Below, piece after piece: positions 1-12,917 of a stretch of DNA of 64,000 nucleotides (positions are counted from its first letter, which is position 1; each line of letters starts with the position of its first letter). This DNA is from Sophora flavescens. Taxonomy: Eukaryota > Streptophyta > Magnoliopsida > Fabales > Fabaceae. Below the pieces are notes generated by a model. It saw only the letters and a list, made by a program, of their open reading frames with translations, was not told the origin of the DNA and ran no database searches. Location of the stretch: contig CM061070.1 of assembly GCA_030762895.1 (NCBI GenBank), forward strand, positions 46,980,831 to 47,044,830. Reading direction: 5' to 3'. A program made the translations under genes and the position numbers.

Positions 1-674
1 CCATTTCATGTGTTTAGGCATGTTACATATAGGGGTGTGGTTTCCAACATTTGGCTTCACCCTTTGTCTTCCCAATGATTCCATAACCCCCAGGAACTAG
101 CCTATTCACGACACTAAACTCCAATTAACTCAACCACTAATAGTGACTTATTACCTACTCCATCATTATGTAGCAGCCACACTTATTTCTCAAATTAAAG
201 TGTAACTCATATAATTAACAAAACATAAAAAGTCTAAAAACTTAAAGGAGTTACTATTGGTATGCAAACCAACAAGATCCTCCCCCTATGCACTAAAATT
301 CGAAATTTTCATAAAACCCAAGTTTTTGCACTTTATTTACTAAATAAACCTAGAAATGATAATCATCCGGGAAGTAGACGCCGAAGCCCATCCTAGTGGC
401 CACAAGTTGGATGAGATAAGTAACCATTTATCCTCCACCCATCAAGACTTGAACTGGGCTTGTTAGCCAAGGTTGACACTATTTGGTTTAGAACATCTTT
501 GGCTTTCTTGGATTCTTTGGTCTTGTCTTAGACCCACATTCTATTGTGCTCCGGGTCGATGCTCCTTATTGGGATCATATCATTCTTGATGACAAGGTAG
601 ACTTGCCCCCTTGGCTCATATCTAGTAAAGCAAGGATAAGGCGACGCTTAGTGAACCTCTAGTTAATGGAGTAA
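1..674. other. No recognisable gene
   Basis: I see no long open frame, RNA gene or clear repeat end here. The stretch directly precedes the gypsy RNase H remnant, so it may hold older gypsy sequence too decayed to recognise by eye. Confidence 0.4.
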
Positions 675-1730
675 GTTTCTAGCAAGGTTTAGGTGGTGTG
701 TTGATGCGGTAATGGTAAAGTAATGGCTTATGCTTCTACGCTTGAAAAGCCACGAGAAGAATTACCTACCATGACCTAGAGTTAGGAGTTGCGGGTGTTT
801 GCCTAAAAGATTTGGAGGCATTACCTTGATGGAGCAAGGTTTGAGGCCCTAGTGATCCTAAGTATGAAATACCTTTTTGACCAGGAATCAATATGGACGT
901 AGGAGGATGGAGTTTCTTAGAAATATATTTCAAGTTAACTTTACCACCAAGAAACCAATGTGGTGGCGGATATCTTAAGTAGGAAAACTTACACGTCTCC
1001 CCACTTTATGACGTAAGAGATGGATTTATTGAAGCGGTATAACCAGTTTAGCTTGGGAAGTTGCTCCTAAGGATTAGGCTTAGAACCTGGAAGCTTACCA
1101 ACAGATTGATGGATCAAGTTAGAGAGGGCCAAAGATAGTTAGTTTCTCTTAGACCAGAGAGTTTCTTGCTAAATATAAAGACCTTATTTTTAAGGGAAGG
1201 AAGTGATGAAATTTTGAGGTTCCGAGATAGAGTTTATATACCAGGTGTTCTTGAGCTTAGAAGTTGATCCTTGAGGAAGGACATAGGAGCTGGTTTGAGT
1301 GTGTATTCCAGGCGCTCACCAAGAGTGCAACGGGACCTTAAGACATGTTTTGGTGGCCTAGGATGAAAAAAGGATGTAGCTGAGTTTGATAATGCGTGCT
1401 TTTTGTGTGCCAAAAAGGCCAAGATAGAACACCGAAAGCCTTGGTGAAGTTGCAATCTATGAGTATCCGCTAAATGAAACGGGATAATATCTATGATATT
1501 TGTATCTGGGACTCCCCTCAGCTCCGTGGTTGTGATGTTATATGGGTTGTTGTGGATATATTGATTAAGTCTCACGAATTTCATTCCCATGAATATGGAA
1601 TATCCCATAGAGAGGGTTGACCACTGACATCAAGAGAATAGTTAAAGGTTGCCACTCTGCACTTTAGAATAATGTCGTGATGAGACCCTGGATGTTACCC
1701 TGGTTTTGGAGATAGTATGCATGAGGCTTT
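675..1730 (+). pseudogene. Ty3/gypsy pol remnant (RNase H - integrase)
   Basis: Translating in shifting frames gives a clear gypsy pol trail. An RNase H part reads GKVMAYASTLEKP, then YLFDQES and the domain end NVVADILSRK (about 950-985). The integrase HHCC zinc finger follows (about 1310-1440) with WWPRMKK and CxxC-like AKKAKIEHRKP. The start of the integrase core reads VSGLPLSS and later MEYPIERV, and a SDRDPR motif sits at about 1680-1695. Several frameshifts and stops break it, so it is dead. The order RNase H then integrase is that of Ty3/gypsy and not copia. The RT upstream and the integrase C-terminus downstream are not visible. The lineage cannot be fixed by eye. Confidence 0.85.
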
Positions 1731-4156
1731 AGGATATTATGTTTTACTTAGTTTAAACCTTTTTTTTTTAAAATGTTGTGAATTAGTTCATGGATACCTT
1801 TTCTACGGTGGACCTTTATTTTTTTAATTAAATGAATACCATGTTTTATTTTATTTCTTTATCTTTAAACATTTATAAATACATGGGTAGAGGTGTCACT
1901 AAGTTGTTAACCGAGTTTTCAAAAGCATGTGCATAACATTGGAATGCACCAATTAAATGACATTTCACAATTAATTTTGATGGGAAGTATTTTACTATAA
2001 ATATCAGTTACTTTTTACTTTCCTAAGTTTTTATCCCAAGGGGTTTTTTTAGAAGGTTATGAGGCATATTCATAAATAGATAATATCCAAGTAAGGAAGC
2101 TGTTATAAATATGTAGATTTGGTGGATGACTATATTAATTTGTTATCTCATAATATCTTTACCATATCTTTATATTTACCTCCTTATTTTTGTCTCTTGA
2201 TTTGGTCCATGAATTATTAGTCTAGGTCTCTATAGAAATAGGACTATAAGATTTGTCCTTGTACACACTCAATCAGATTATCAATATAAAATATTATATC
2301 TAATTCATAAAGAATTAACCTCCTAAATCTAGTGTCGGAAAAGTGACTTTGGCTTCACCTTCTTATTACCTTAATCTTTTTTATCTCTTTTCTTTTTATA
2401 ACACCATGGCCATTGACTAACAAAAATCTTTTGAATTTCGCTGTTCGTCATAAGAGTTCTACTGGATAAAAAAAAAAAAGCTTACGCCCGATAAAGATTC
2501 TTTACGTGCGATTTGATTTACAAATTTTTTTCAAGTACAGATTTAATCGCCATATTTTTTGTTATTATAAATTCGATCGTTACTTATCCAATGTCATCCA
2601 ATTTTTTTAAATAATAGTGATCAATATAAAGAGCACCACTTTTCTAATCATACAAAATCTCTCAATAGTTTTTCCCTCCCTCTCACTTTTCCCCTATAGA
2701 TATTTCGATGGTTTCTTTCGTCATTTACTGGTTTTTCCCTTTTTTTGTGACCTTTTTGGTTTAATCATTGAAAAGATGAGATATATTAAATGGAAGTCTG
2801 AATTTGTAACACTGAAAAATAAAAGAGAGTAAAATATGAAAAAAAAAAATTTAAAAGCAAAATATACATGAGCAATAAATAATAGGATACCAGAAATCCA
2901 ATTAAACCTAAAAAAATTTGAAAAGCATCTTTGGAAAAGTAATAAACTAAATAATACGTCCCACGAGAAAACAAAATAGAAAATTTATTAAGAGGAAAAA
3001 CATGGGATGACGTACATTGAAAAGTTTGAGCTGAACAAAGGAGTGTGCCCATTTCACCATTTTTTTTCAGCAATATCTAGAATGCTCCATTGAGTTGGAG
3101 GATCGGTCCTCCATTATTCTCCATCGTTTATTGGTTATTAAGAAAGGAATGGTTCTGATATATCCAAATATTTTACCTAAAAAATTGTTTGAACATTATT
3201 CATTTTTTTTTTTTGCGTTGTCTTCCTCCCTACCATAGAACTACTATCAGCCACTACACTCTGGCCATCCGCCCCAACCGTCGCTGGCACTACCCATGGC
3301 CGCCACCCCAACCATCGCCGACCACCACCCCTACCATCGTTGGCTGCATTATTATTCAATTCTACTGGTTTCCACCACCACTACTACCATCAATCCTGGT
3401 CTCACATATCATTGCGAGGGTAACCTTTTTCTTTCATTCCTCTTTGATTTTGCATTCTTCTTTTTACCTTGCATGCTCATTACATCACCAACCCCATTAG
3501 CGTGTCATAACTATACTCTTCAAAACAAATAGTAAAGTTTCTTCCTTTTATTCTTTCTAGTGTTTGTTCCTACATCTTTATTTGAGAAAGAAGGAAAAAA
3601 AAAAAATGTAATCTTTCTTGTCAATTGTCATTTTTTTTGGTTAATTCAAATTTTATGGATTCAAGCATTTTTCATTTAATTTTTTAGCAATTATATCAGG
3701 TGGTTTTTCAAGCATTTCTCCTACTCCTTGACCCAACACTTTCTTGAGGTCGATGAATAGCTACGCGAGTGAAGCATTGCGACAAGGAGTTGGAGAAAGT
3801 TGAGTCCACACAAAAAAAAAAAAAAATTGAGACCACCAAATCCACCAAAATAAAAAAAAAAAGTTGAGTCCAGAAACAAGAAGATTAATGCACTGAAAGT
3901 GAAAGAGTCGTTTGAGAATGGTGTAAGAAAATTTTTAACACTTATTTTTTAAATTATTGTATTCCAGTGAGAGTGATGCTTCCTCCTCCAAAATCATACC
4001 CGTGAGCTCCTCCAAAATTATATGATTCAGCTAAACCAAACCAAACATGAATCGTGGTCATGACTGAGGGAGGAGGGGGCGGTGGAGGTTAGAGGTAAAA
4101 ATTGTTTTTTTTTATAAATAATAAAAATAAAAATATTTAAAACTGTTTTTTAATAA
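1731..4156. other. AT-rich intergenic DNA without genes
   Basis: This stretch has many A and T homopolymers and only short chance frames. A pyrimidine-rich, proline-codon-rich patch at 3220-3400 opens small frames on both strands but shows no domain. Around 2190-2290 there is a sequence of the kind seen near the transcription start of copia LTRs, followed by no convincing primer site, so I do not call an element. Confidence 0.45.
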
Positions 4157-4165
4157 TAAAATGTT

Positions 4166-4375
4166 GGTTTTTTATCTTTTGATCTTCAAAGTATTGATAA
4201 TGTGCGATTTTGGTTCACATTTCTTTTGAAGACGTTTGACCCCACATTTTCAATTGTCCGATATGGTCCTTCCATAGTCATCTATGTTAAATTGGTAACA
4301 TAAATTGCTTAATGGCATGTCACATGGATTAAATATATTAATTTTATTTTTAAATTAATAAATTTGAAAATTTAA
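4166..4375. repeat. MULE-1 left terminal inverted repeat
   Basis: The reverse complement matches 11981-12230. Shared landmarks are gtattgataatgtgcgattt, aattgcttaat, attaaatatattaattt and aaattaataaatttgaaa. A related stretch (gtgcaatttgttccctcaac) follows at about 4380-4440 and may be an internal repeat of the terminus. Confidence 0.85.
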
Positions 4376-4677
4376 AAAATGTGCAATTTGTTCCCTCAAC
4401 TATTTCTTTATGTGCTATTTTAGTCCCCAATTTTTTTTGAGGCATTTTATTGCTTAATTTTTCAAGTAAATGTTGTTAAAATCACGAGAATAAATTTGCT
4501 ATGAAAATAACATTAATAACCATTGACATCATTCATTAACCATTGTGATAAGGTTCATTACAAAAGAGAACAATAAACATCCATCCAATTCAAAGAGGGC
4601 ATCGAAAACAGCTAATACTCAGGGATGCCGTCACAAAATGAGAATCTGTATGCTTCATATGACATTATAAATTGGCA

Positions 4678-6926
4678 TTACACAAAAAAAACGTGAAGCA
4701 CTATCCTAAAGGCACCATCAAGGACTACAACCAAAGAAAAGTGCATCATTATCCTAAACTTGGCTTTGTCGTTGACTTGTTTGAGTTGTTCCATTACTTG
4801 GTTGGCTAGGTCCTTGGCTTCTGCTTGAATTGTGATTGTAGATGCTTGACTTTGTTGCTCATTCCCCAATAGTAGGTGAGGCTCATCCTTCCTTGCATTT
4901 TTCCTTACATTTTCCTTGATGTGGCGGCACCTCTTTGTGGGGTGCTCAGCTTAGTGTTAGCTCACAGAAATGAAAAATAGAATCAATCACAAAGAATGTA
5001 AAATAAGTACAATAACACGGTGACAAACATTTACAAACCTTATTCCCCTCCTTAAGGTATATAACATCATTGTTGTTTACCACCTACAATGACCTTATTA
5101 TGGCCTTGTTTGCCACGTATTTTGCACCTCACATCTTAATTTTCCGCCAGAAGCTTATGAGGATTATTTGGCTCGACATTTTTTCCTCCCTTGCTTTTTG
5201 GCCTTTCGGAGCTCTCTCTTGTAGGGTGGATTAACTGGCCATCACGATAATTGGCCATAGTTTGGGCCCATTACAAGGCATAATAATGTAACTATAGTGT
5301 TGGAATGTTTGTTCTTGCCACATGAAACATAGTTAGTACACACAATAACATACAACTTAAATACAAATTGGCTACAAAAGCGAGAAGAAACATACCTATA
5401 ACAAGCTGCCCATAATCTTCGAGGCAAATGAGTTGTTACTCTAGCAAAAGCCACATCATGTGACATAGGATACTAGTGAGTCCTTTCTTACATGCAAGGA
5501 CAACTTGCCTAAATCCCCACCACATATTTGCTCTTGGCCCTTTTAACTTCAAACAATGACTAAGACTCATCCCCGGACTAGTGAGGAGTCCATCCATCCA
5601 GAATCTCTCTTTATCTTCTCTAGTGTTCGTTTATCATTGGACAAATTGTGCCTTGTGCACCGAGCATGATGTCCTTTAGTGTCACAAACCTGTCACATAT
5701 GCACTTGTGAGTCCCCTACGGTGAGATAATGGGTTTGTCCTATACTCCAAAATTTCTTGGTTAAGCGCTTCACACATATTATTGACCAGCAGTCACGATA
5801 AGTATGTGGAGTAAGCGAATCAGTCCACATTCTGGTGAGCTCATTCATGTCTTACAGCCGCTCATTCAAAGACTTAAGGTGTTCCGTTGTCTCTTTCATG
5901 TTCGGGGATCTTTGTTGCTTCTAGCAGCCATCCACATTGCATCCTTCATGTCACTCCGGGTATTTCTTCCTCGATTTCCATAAAGATGTCGACCAAAGCC
6001 TATGCTCCAACATGTTCACTTATGCCTTGGAGGTTGGAACAAGACCCTACAACATACACTTTGTTATTGTAATAAAATCATAAAAGTAATGTCTTCGAAC
6101 TAATTGACTAAATAACTCATTAAATATAGTACCTTCTGTCTGATCCGATATGAATGACCACCCTCTTCTCGATCCCATCCAAATCTTGAAACAATAATCC
6201 CACAAACCAACCCCAAGCATCCTTTGTCTCACTCACTCTTATTGCAAATGCTATAGGAAGCATTTGATTATAGCCATCCTTCCCTACAACAGTAAAGTAA
6301 TTGTCCACCATAAAACCTTTTAAGAAACAACCATCCACTCCTATCAATGGATGCAATAGGTCACAAATGCAGCCTTACATGCACGAAACAAACATACATC
6401 CTCTCAAAAATCGGACCTTTTTGACCAACAAATACATTTGATGATGAATGTCTCCAAGATTACTTCTCTTTAACTCTTAACATAGCTCCTAAGATTGGTG
6501 TATCGCTTTAGGTATGGACCTTCAATAAGCTCAATTGCCTTTCTTTTTCCCCTGTAGGCTCGAAATCTTGACGAGTGTACTCCTTTTCTTGAATCTTGAC
6601 AATGCTTTGGACTTATAGGTAGGTGTGTGTCTCAGGGTGGGTATGAATTTCCTAGCAAGCAATTTAGGCTTGGCTATCGCATTTTTGCGATCCTATGACA
6701 AGTGTGATCGATTCATAATATCACAACTTGAAAATAGGGAGGCTGCTAGGGAGGACTAGAAACTCTAACATAAAAAGGACACTCTTTCATACACTTTATG
6801 ACTATTCTTTTTTTGTCATTTTTAGAAACGTATACATTCTTTTTCTCTTTCAATGCATACTCCCTAACATCATCCCCCAAGGCTTGACATGTAAATGTCA
6901 TTCCAATGTCAAATTCTCACCCAAGG
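4678..6926 (-). pseudogene. MULE-1 transposase, catalytic and C-terminal part
   Basis: Read on the minus strand from 6600 downward, the trail shows a MULE transposase core. The best frame (6120-6356) opens with PLIGVDGCFLKG, the conserved region around the first catalytic aspartate, and continues through LPIAFAIRVSETKDAWGWF. The next frame holds FISDQTEG, the second catalytic region. Further down come DMKDAMWMAARS, a stretch resembling the region before the SWIM finger, and a CCHC-like remnant (CKIRGKQGHNK) near 5110-5150. A final small frame at 4678-4869 may be the C-terminus. Every segment is separated by stops or frameshifts, so no protein is made. This part was cut from its N-terminus by the hAT insertion. 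Confidence 0.8.
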
Positions 6927-9900
6927 TAGTTAATCCCAGGATAGCGGCGGATGGCGCGCGGACCCAAATGCTATAAGCGGTATAGCGCATAAGCGGAATG
7001 ACCGCTATTTTAGGCTTTTATACGGGTTAGATAGGAAGATAATTTATACTACTGAATACTTATACATGTACAAAATACTAAAAATACTCAAAATTCAAGT
7101 CATATTCATAATTCATCATAGATAGTCATATTGTCATATGTATGTCCTAAAGCAAAGCACACTAGTTAAGTACAAAAATAGTGTGCACATATCAATTTAA
7201 GCCCTACTACCCTAGACCTAGAGGCTTAAAAGAAGCTAAACATTAAACTTAACCTATACATAGTCATAGGTCCTAATAAAGCACACTAGTTAATAAGTAC
7301 AAAAGCGTGTGCACATCAATTTAAGCCCCTGCTACCTAGGCCCTAGATGCTTAAAGAAACTAAACATTAAACTAAACATCAAACACCATATTCAAGATCA
7401 TCCAAGTATTCTTATGCTTCTTCTTTTCCCTCACCAACGAGCTATAGTCTTTCCTCCTCCTCCTCTTGAATCTCTTCATCACTTTTTTCTTCTTCTATGA
7501 CTCCTCCCCTTAGGCTTGAAGGCCCAGGAAGCAGTGGCCTCCCTTTTCTTGTATGCTTCCTATATAGGTTGACTCACCAAACCCTGTTAAGTGACAACAT
7601 CTCCCCATGTTAAGGTATCATAGTCAAAAACCAATTCAACACTAGCATCTTCCCCAATCTCCACCCATTTCTCCCACTAACCACTCATTGCTATCATCGA
7701 TATCATTCAAGAGAATGGGATGGTCCACATCACCTTTGTCAAAACGCTCCTTAAGAGCTTGGTTATATTTAATATAAACCAAGTCTTGTAACTTGCTTAC
7801 AAAACCTTATTCTCTTTCTCGAATGGATCTATGTCATAAGTTTTTACAAAAACTGAATGTTAGTTCTATACATTCTTTGTCAAAAGCTGAATGTCAAAGC
7901 GAATCTTAACATTCGGTTTTATAAAACTGAAATGTTAAGATTAACTTACATGCTAAAAAAATACTCAATTTCGCTCATCCGGCTGGCTGTGAGTCAAGCT
8001 CGATACTTTAATGGCAAGTTGCATCAAATCTGGACAATGTGATCCATAATTTCTCCACCACTACCGCAAGTAATCCAATAATATTTAGGCATTGCTATGT
8101 TTAAAAAGAAGAAAAAAGCACTTCGCAATTCCACTACGGGAGCCATCGTAGTCCAGATGCGCTACGGTGATCTTATCCCAAAGAGTCTAAAGCTCTCTTA
8201 TATTTTGACACGTGGTTAGTAATCTTGTCCACAGTTGCATCATTTGCACTAAGCCTTTCAATGCAATGATGAAGTCCCTCCACCACTTCATGATCAAGTT
8301 CTATAACTGGATTCTTTAGAGAAGAACTCAGGGTTTAGAAAATGGCCAGCTGATGAAGTGGGCGAAGTTGGCACTCCCATCTTTGTCAATAATTTCACAA
8401 ATCTCCTTGTACTTGCTTTCATCTCCATTGAAGGCATTCTAAGATTGCCTCCTTGGCCCTATCCATGGCTTCATAAATATAACCCATTGCAGGCTTCTTT
8501 TTCATTGTCAACAAGCCTAAGCACACGTACAAGAGGGCCTATAGCCTTAGGGAGGAAAATAACATCATTCCGCAGCGTAGGCATAAGTACAACATCAGTT
8601 GCCTTTTTCCCCCTTAGGGTCCTTTGGCTGTCTTGGACTTCAACCAATCATCAAGTGAACATTTTTATAAGGTTGTTCTTTTGATTATGCAACCTTTGCA
8701 AAGTTAGGAAAGACGTAGCAAACCCTAGTGATCTCAGATCTAACCAACTCCGCCTTGCTTGTGAACTTCCTGAAGTGTTCAAGGCCAACGTGTGTTATAA
8801 ATAAAACCCACAAGATTGATGCTTCTTTGTATTGCCCTTTTTAATTCTAGGAATCTTGCCAATATCTTCTAGCATCAAGTCTAGGCGGAGCGGGCAGCAC
8901 ATGGAGTCCAAAACATGTTTGGTCTCTTGGCTTGCAATAGTTTACCTAAGAGTCAAGTCAATAAAATTAAATGAGTGCCAAACTAACAACAATTAATGAC
9001 ATTTGTGCATGAAGTGAACAATATTTCTTACCGACCAATACATAGTTACTTAATTTGTCACTCCCTTTAGTTGCACAACATTGCTTTCTCCAATCTCTTC
9101 GATAAAACCGACTCAAGAAACAATTTTCCCCCACTCTTCACATATGAAGAAGCATCAATTCTCTTTACAAACATAGAGCCCGTTGGACAATTCACCAAAA
9201 ATTAATCAAAGTCCTATTCTTCCTGTTGGTCCAAGCATCCGACATAATCGAAGCTCCCATAAACTACTCGCTTCATCCCACGAGGCTTCATCGCTGAGTT
9301 GGTGTGTTCCAAGCTCCCTTTTAAGGAGTGTAACTCTCATATCGTGATAGCTTGGTAGCTTGAGGTTTGGACCATAGTTTCCAATTGCTACACCATGTAC
9401 TGGAAGCTTGTACGCACAACATTGAAAGCTATTCCACTCCGACAAAAGCATCTTGTTATGTATTGCAGTTTTGCTCTTGCCTCCTTAATACAAGCATCAT
9501 TCATGCTTGTTTGCTTTATTCTTTCCCCAAGCAAGGGTTGTTTCAGGGATCTCTCCACAACAATACATCAAGAGGCCTTTGACATTTGTAGGCTTCTTTT
9601 GTCAGCAAAGAGGAATCTCCTTAGCTATTCAAGCGGTGCCTCTTCCCTTTTGATAGCTTGAAAATTTACGTAAAACATCATCTTGTTCATCTTGTTCTTC
9701 AATCAACGACTCAACTCAAGCATGCCTCCTTGTCCCCCTTTTTCTTCTCCACGGCTTCGTTTCAATAAGTTCTTAACATCTGTTGGAGTTTTCTTACAAA
9801 GATTCCATCTCCCCTCACCCCATTTGATGTCTCTTAGCCCTGGTAATTCCTCCGATAGTTGTTTTTCCCACAAAAAATCACATGTAACACTCTTCCTATC

Positions 9901-10578
9901 TTTGATATCTTTCAAGTCGCTTCACCGCCATGCTAAGTCAATATTCTACCAATAGGTTTGGACTCAACCCACTAGAAGCATTGATGTTGGAGCTGGAGCA
10001 AGACCCGGATGCTACGACTAAAGCCATTATCGGAGAATGAGAGACTCGAAGCAGAGGGACCAAAAGAAGACCGAACGGAAGGAGAGAAGACTCGCTTCGA
10101 AACAGAACCTAAAGCCGAGAATGCAAAGGTCCGAGTATAGGAACATTGTTTCTGGCCCAGGTTAAACTACTTTGAGATAGTAGGAGATGGCAAATGAGCG
10201 AGAAAGGAGAGAGGAAGGGAGCGTCGAAAATGGGAGCAAAGTGTCGAAGAGATGAAAGTGAAATAGGGTTTTTGGGAGTTAACCGTAGATGTTAAAACTT
10301 TAAAGCATGGTTGATAAAAAAACTTTAAATTCGAAAAACCCAAAATACCCTTAAAAATGACTCAATGTAAGTATTGGAGGGCGAAAATGGAAAATTGGGG
10401 CATGAAGCCCTAGCGGACAGTAAGCACCGCTTTTATGGTGGTGATCCATGACAACACCAAGCAATAGTGCCCACGACCGCGCTCCCAAAAACCGCACCGC
10501 CTCGCCGACGAGGTCGCGGTCGCCGGTCGCTCCGCCCGCACTGCGCTATTAACGCGCAACTAAGGCCATGATTAACTA
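6927..10578 (-). mobile_element. Decayed hAT transposon nested in MULE-1
   Basis: The left end reads tagttaatc and the right end reads gattaacta, its exact inverse; both are followed inward by a GC-rich segment containing atagcg/gcgcta-type motifs. The interior carries a minus-strand hAT transposase trail. I did not find a clean 8-bp target duplication, so the exact ends are provisional. It splits the MULE-1 transposase and is therefore younger than MULE-1. Confidence 0.75.
7430..9930 (-). pseudogene. hAT transposase pseudogene (BED, DUF659, dimerisation)
   Basis: The minus strand, read across frames, shows a BED-type zinc finger region (DRKSVTCDF then CKKTPTDVKNLLK, 9703-9915). The DUF659 core follows with NYGPNLKLPSYHDMRVTLLK (about 9330-9400), SIMSDAWTNRK (about 9230) and ASSYVKSGGKLF. 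Next come TPCAARS, VGFIYN, a well-kept stretch MGYIYEAMDRAKEAILE (about 8450) and IELDHEVVEGLHHCIERLS. The C-terminal dimerisation part is traceable at 7600-7800 (LVYIKYNQ-like, then acidic). Many stops and frameshifts show that it is dead. The family is the Ac/Tam3-like hAT group that carries DUF659. Confidence 0.8.
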
Positions 10579-11320
10579 CCCCGATTTCACCTTACCTTCC
10601 CCTTCGGGGCATCTTAAACTTTGGATGCCTAGCTCTTGGACTTCTCTCTTGATCAACTCTACGTGGAGTGTCCAAGTTAGATGAGGCTCCATCTTCATCA
10701 AGGAAATCTACGGTGATGTAGGAGCAAGATTCTTAAGAAGATGCGGTCCAACATTGAATCTTGCCCAACATTTCCTCCCTAGAATACATGCGCCTACGGC
10801 TTACGATACTGTAGAGTCACATCAAGAAGATTTGTCCTCAATCCCACCCTTCAACGTAGTCACTATCATCCAAAGAGACTTCACTTTCACCATATTAATC
10901 ACTCTTAGCCATATACTCCTCATCCCGAGTCTTCAAACTCGGAGGGACTATCTTGCATGCTCTCCCACATCCATCTCATGCCTTTCATCCTCCCCTACTA
11001 CCCTAACAGGAGCATCAACTGTATGCCTCTACAAACACATCCACCCATTCAATACCATTCTCATCACTTAGGAACTAAATAACATCCTTATCATTGCTTA
11101 AAGGCCTTAAAACAGGTGTCCGGATCTAGGCCCTATACCACAAAGCATTAATCGTAGCATAACCTAACGATTTCACATATTTAGCTACTTGATGGCACTT
11201 ATGTGGTCTACATCCCACCCATCATGCATTTCATGCATTTGGCCCCATACATAAATGTGATGGTTCTTTAACTAAGACACCCTATGGTGAATTCGAATTT
11301 CACCTTTTGGAATATAGTAG
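10579..11320 (-). pseudogene. MULE-1 transposase, N-terminal part
   Basis: The minus strand from about 11320 downward reads IRIHH, then MHEMHDGWDVDHISAIK and LGYATINALWYRA, followed by LRPLSNDKDVI. This is the pattern of the PB1-like N-terminal domain of plant MULE transposases (glycine-tryptophan region, then LGY...WY). An acidic linker (SDENGIEWVDVFVE) follows. Stops occur in all frames. The DNA-binding region expected next is only faintly visible near the hAT junction. The same N-terminal domain is seen in the second MULE of this window, which supports the assignment. Confidence 0.7.
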
Positions 11321-11980
11321 GCCTAGTAAACAAATACAACATAGGGACCATATCATTAAGCAAATTAAACTACGTAAAATACAGTGGACCACACCATTAA
11401 ACAAACCAAGAAATTGATCCGACGAGGGGGACCACCTACCGAGCAAGGGACCCACAATTTTTTTGTCAAACAACAACCACACAAAGAACACAAAGCATAA
11501 AAAAGTGCATTGATAGTGAATAAAGAAAGAAAAACATTCACACAACGGAACCCTACGCAACAAAGAAACAAACAACCACAACACGACAACTAAGATATTT
11601 CAAGTGAATAAAGAAAGGGTGAGCAACTACAGTACATTGAACGGACATTGTCGCGCAAGTTTGTAGCCTCTCGAGAAGCGGGGTCATCCTTTTCAAAGCT
11701 CATTTTGTTGTGCTTAAATCCCTGCATTGCTCATCGTGCACGCTAGGATTCGTGGGTTCGTCGTGAGATGAGGTGTTAATCGTCGTAAGTCGGGCGGTCA
11801 TAGGCCGGTGTTGTCATGGGTTGTGGGTTTGTCACAGAGAAGGAATTTCGGGTTCGTCATTGGTTGTGTCTGTAGAATGGGTAGGGTTCAATATATATTA
11901 GAGAATTTGGGAAATAAAGTAGATTTAGGGTTTAGTTTTCACATATTGGGGGCGGACATGGTTTCCAGAACCATCGATTT
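11321..11980 (-). other. MULE-1 5' untranslated / promoter side
   Basis: This lies between the transposase N-terminus and the right TIR. Short frames exist on both strands but none resembles a known domain. I infer that it is the 5' flank of the transposase gene. Confidence 0.4.
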
Positions 11981-12230
11981 AAAATTTTCAAATTTATTAA
12001 TTTAAAAATAAAAATTAATAAAAATTAATATATGTTGAATTAAAAAAATTAATAAAAATTAATATATTTAATCTACGGCATGCGATTAAGCAATTTCAGC
12101 ACATTTAATTGGGATGGACGGAAGGATCATATTGGCACAATTGAAAAACTTAGGGACCAAATGTGCTCAAAAAAATGTGGGGATCAAAATCGCACATTAT
12201 CAATACTAGGATACCAAAAGTGCTGAAGCC
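11981..12230. repeat. MULE-1 right terminal inverted repeat
   Basis: This is the inverted partner of 4166-4375 and ends in agtgctgaagcc just before the 9-bp target duplication. It is longer than the left copy because of extra AT-rich repeats at about 12005-12060. Confidence 0.85.
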
Positions 12231-12239
12231 TAAAATGTT

Positions 12240-12917
12240 TACTTAGAAACCGTTTGTAATTAGGTGACACACCAAGGAGTATCCATCCATCTTATGTTAC
12301 ACATTGGGGCAATGGAAGGAGAATGAAGGAATATAAAAGCTAAACAGGTAAACGATCACACTCCATCTCTTATCTTTGTCCTGAGAATTACCAAACTATT
12401 TTCTTGCTACCTTGCTATGGTCTTTTTTTTTCTTGTTGAATTTAGTTTTTGGTTCTCTCACATCGAACAACCCAAATAGTTTATTATTTTTTTCATGAAT
12501 AAATAATTATTTATAGAATAATAAAAAAGAAAACTTTAGTCAATTGATACGAGATGTATATAGATAATTTGAAGTATCCATAATAAAAAAACTATTGGCC
12601 TTGCGAAATAAATATGATTTCTTTTATTTTTTTTTTGACAAAAAAATATGAATTCATTTAAACCCAGTTTATATCCGACACAGTAATTGCTATCGAGCAA
12701 ATCTTTAATCCTCCCCCCCTATAGATGTTTATCCATCCTCTAAGGGTATAATGGGTATACACTAAAAAAAAAAAAAAAGGAAAAAAATGCGGAACCCTTC
12801 CTAATTTGTCTCTCTCCATTTCATACAATAGATTAACAGGACTCAAAGTAGAATCTAAAAGTATAAAAAAGCCCTCAATTTGTTTATACATCTAGCTAAT
12901 AAAGGAAGCTTCATTTT
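12240..12917. other. Spacer without recognisable feature
   Basis: AT-rich DNA with T and A runs lies between MULE-1 and the tandem duplication. One short chance frame on the minus strand (12658-12891) shows no domain. Confidence 0.4.

Larger units (their letters stand above)
4166..12230 (-). mobile_element. MULE-1, Mutator-like DNA transposon
   Basis: Inverted copies of one sequence close the element: both ends read inward through gtattgataatgtgcgattt, and the similarity runs for about 200 bp. The 9 bases taaaatgtt occur directly outside both ends (4157-4165 and 12231-12239), the target duplication length typical of Mutator elements. Inside lies a decayed mudrA-like transposase on the minus strand. 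The element is 8065 bp, of which 6927-10578 is a nested hAT. Stops and frameshifts in the transposase indicate an old, immobile copy. Confidence 0.9.

Noticed and set aside
3177..3532. Proline/histidine-rich and Gly/Trp/Arg-rich ORFs
   Set aside because: Three overlapping frames on both strands over the same CCA/CCG-rich patch, with no motif and no upstream signal.
9206..9661. Plus-strand ORFs at 9367-9661
   Set aside because: They are shadows of the degenerate minus-strand hAT transposase.
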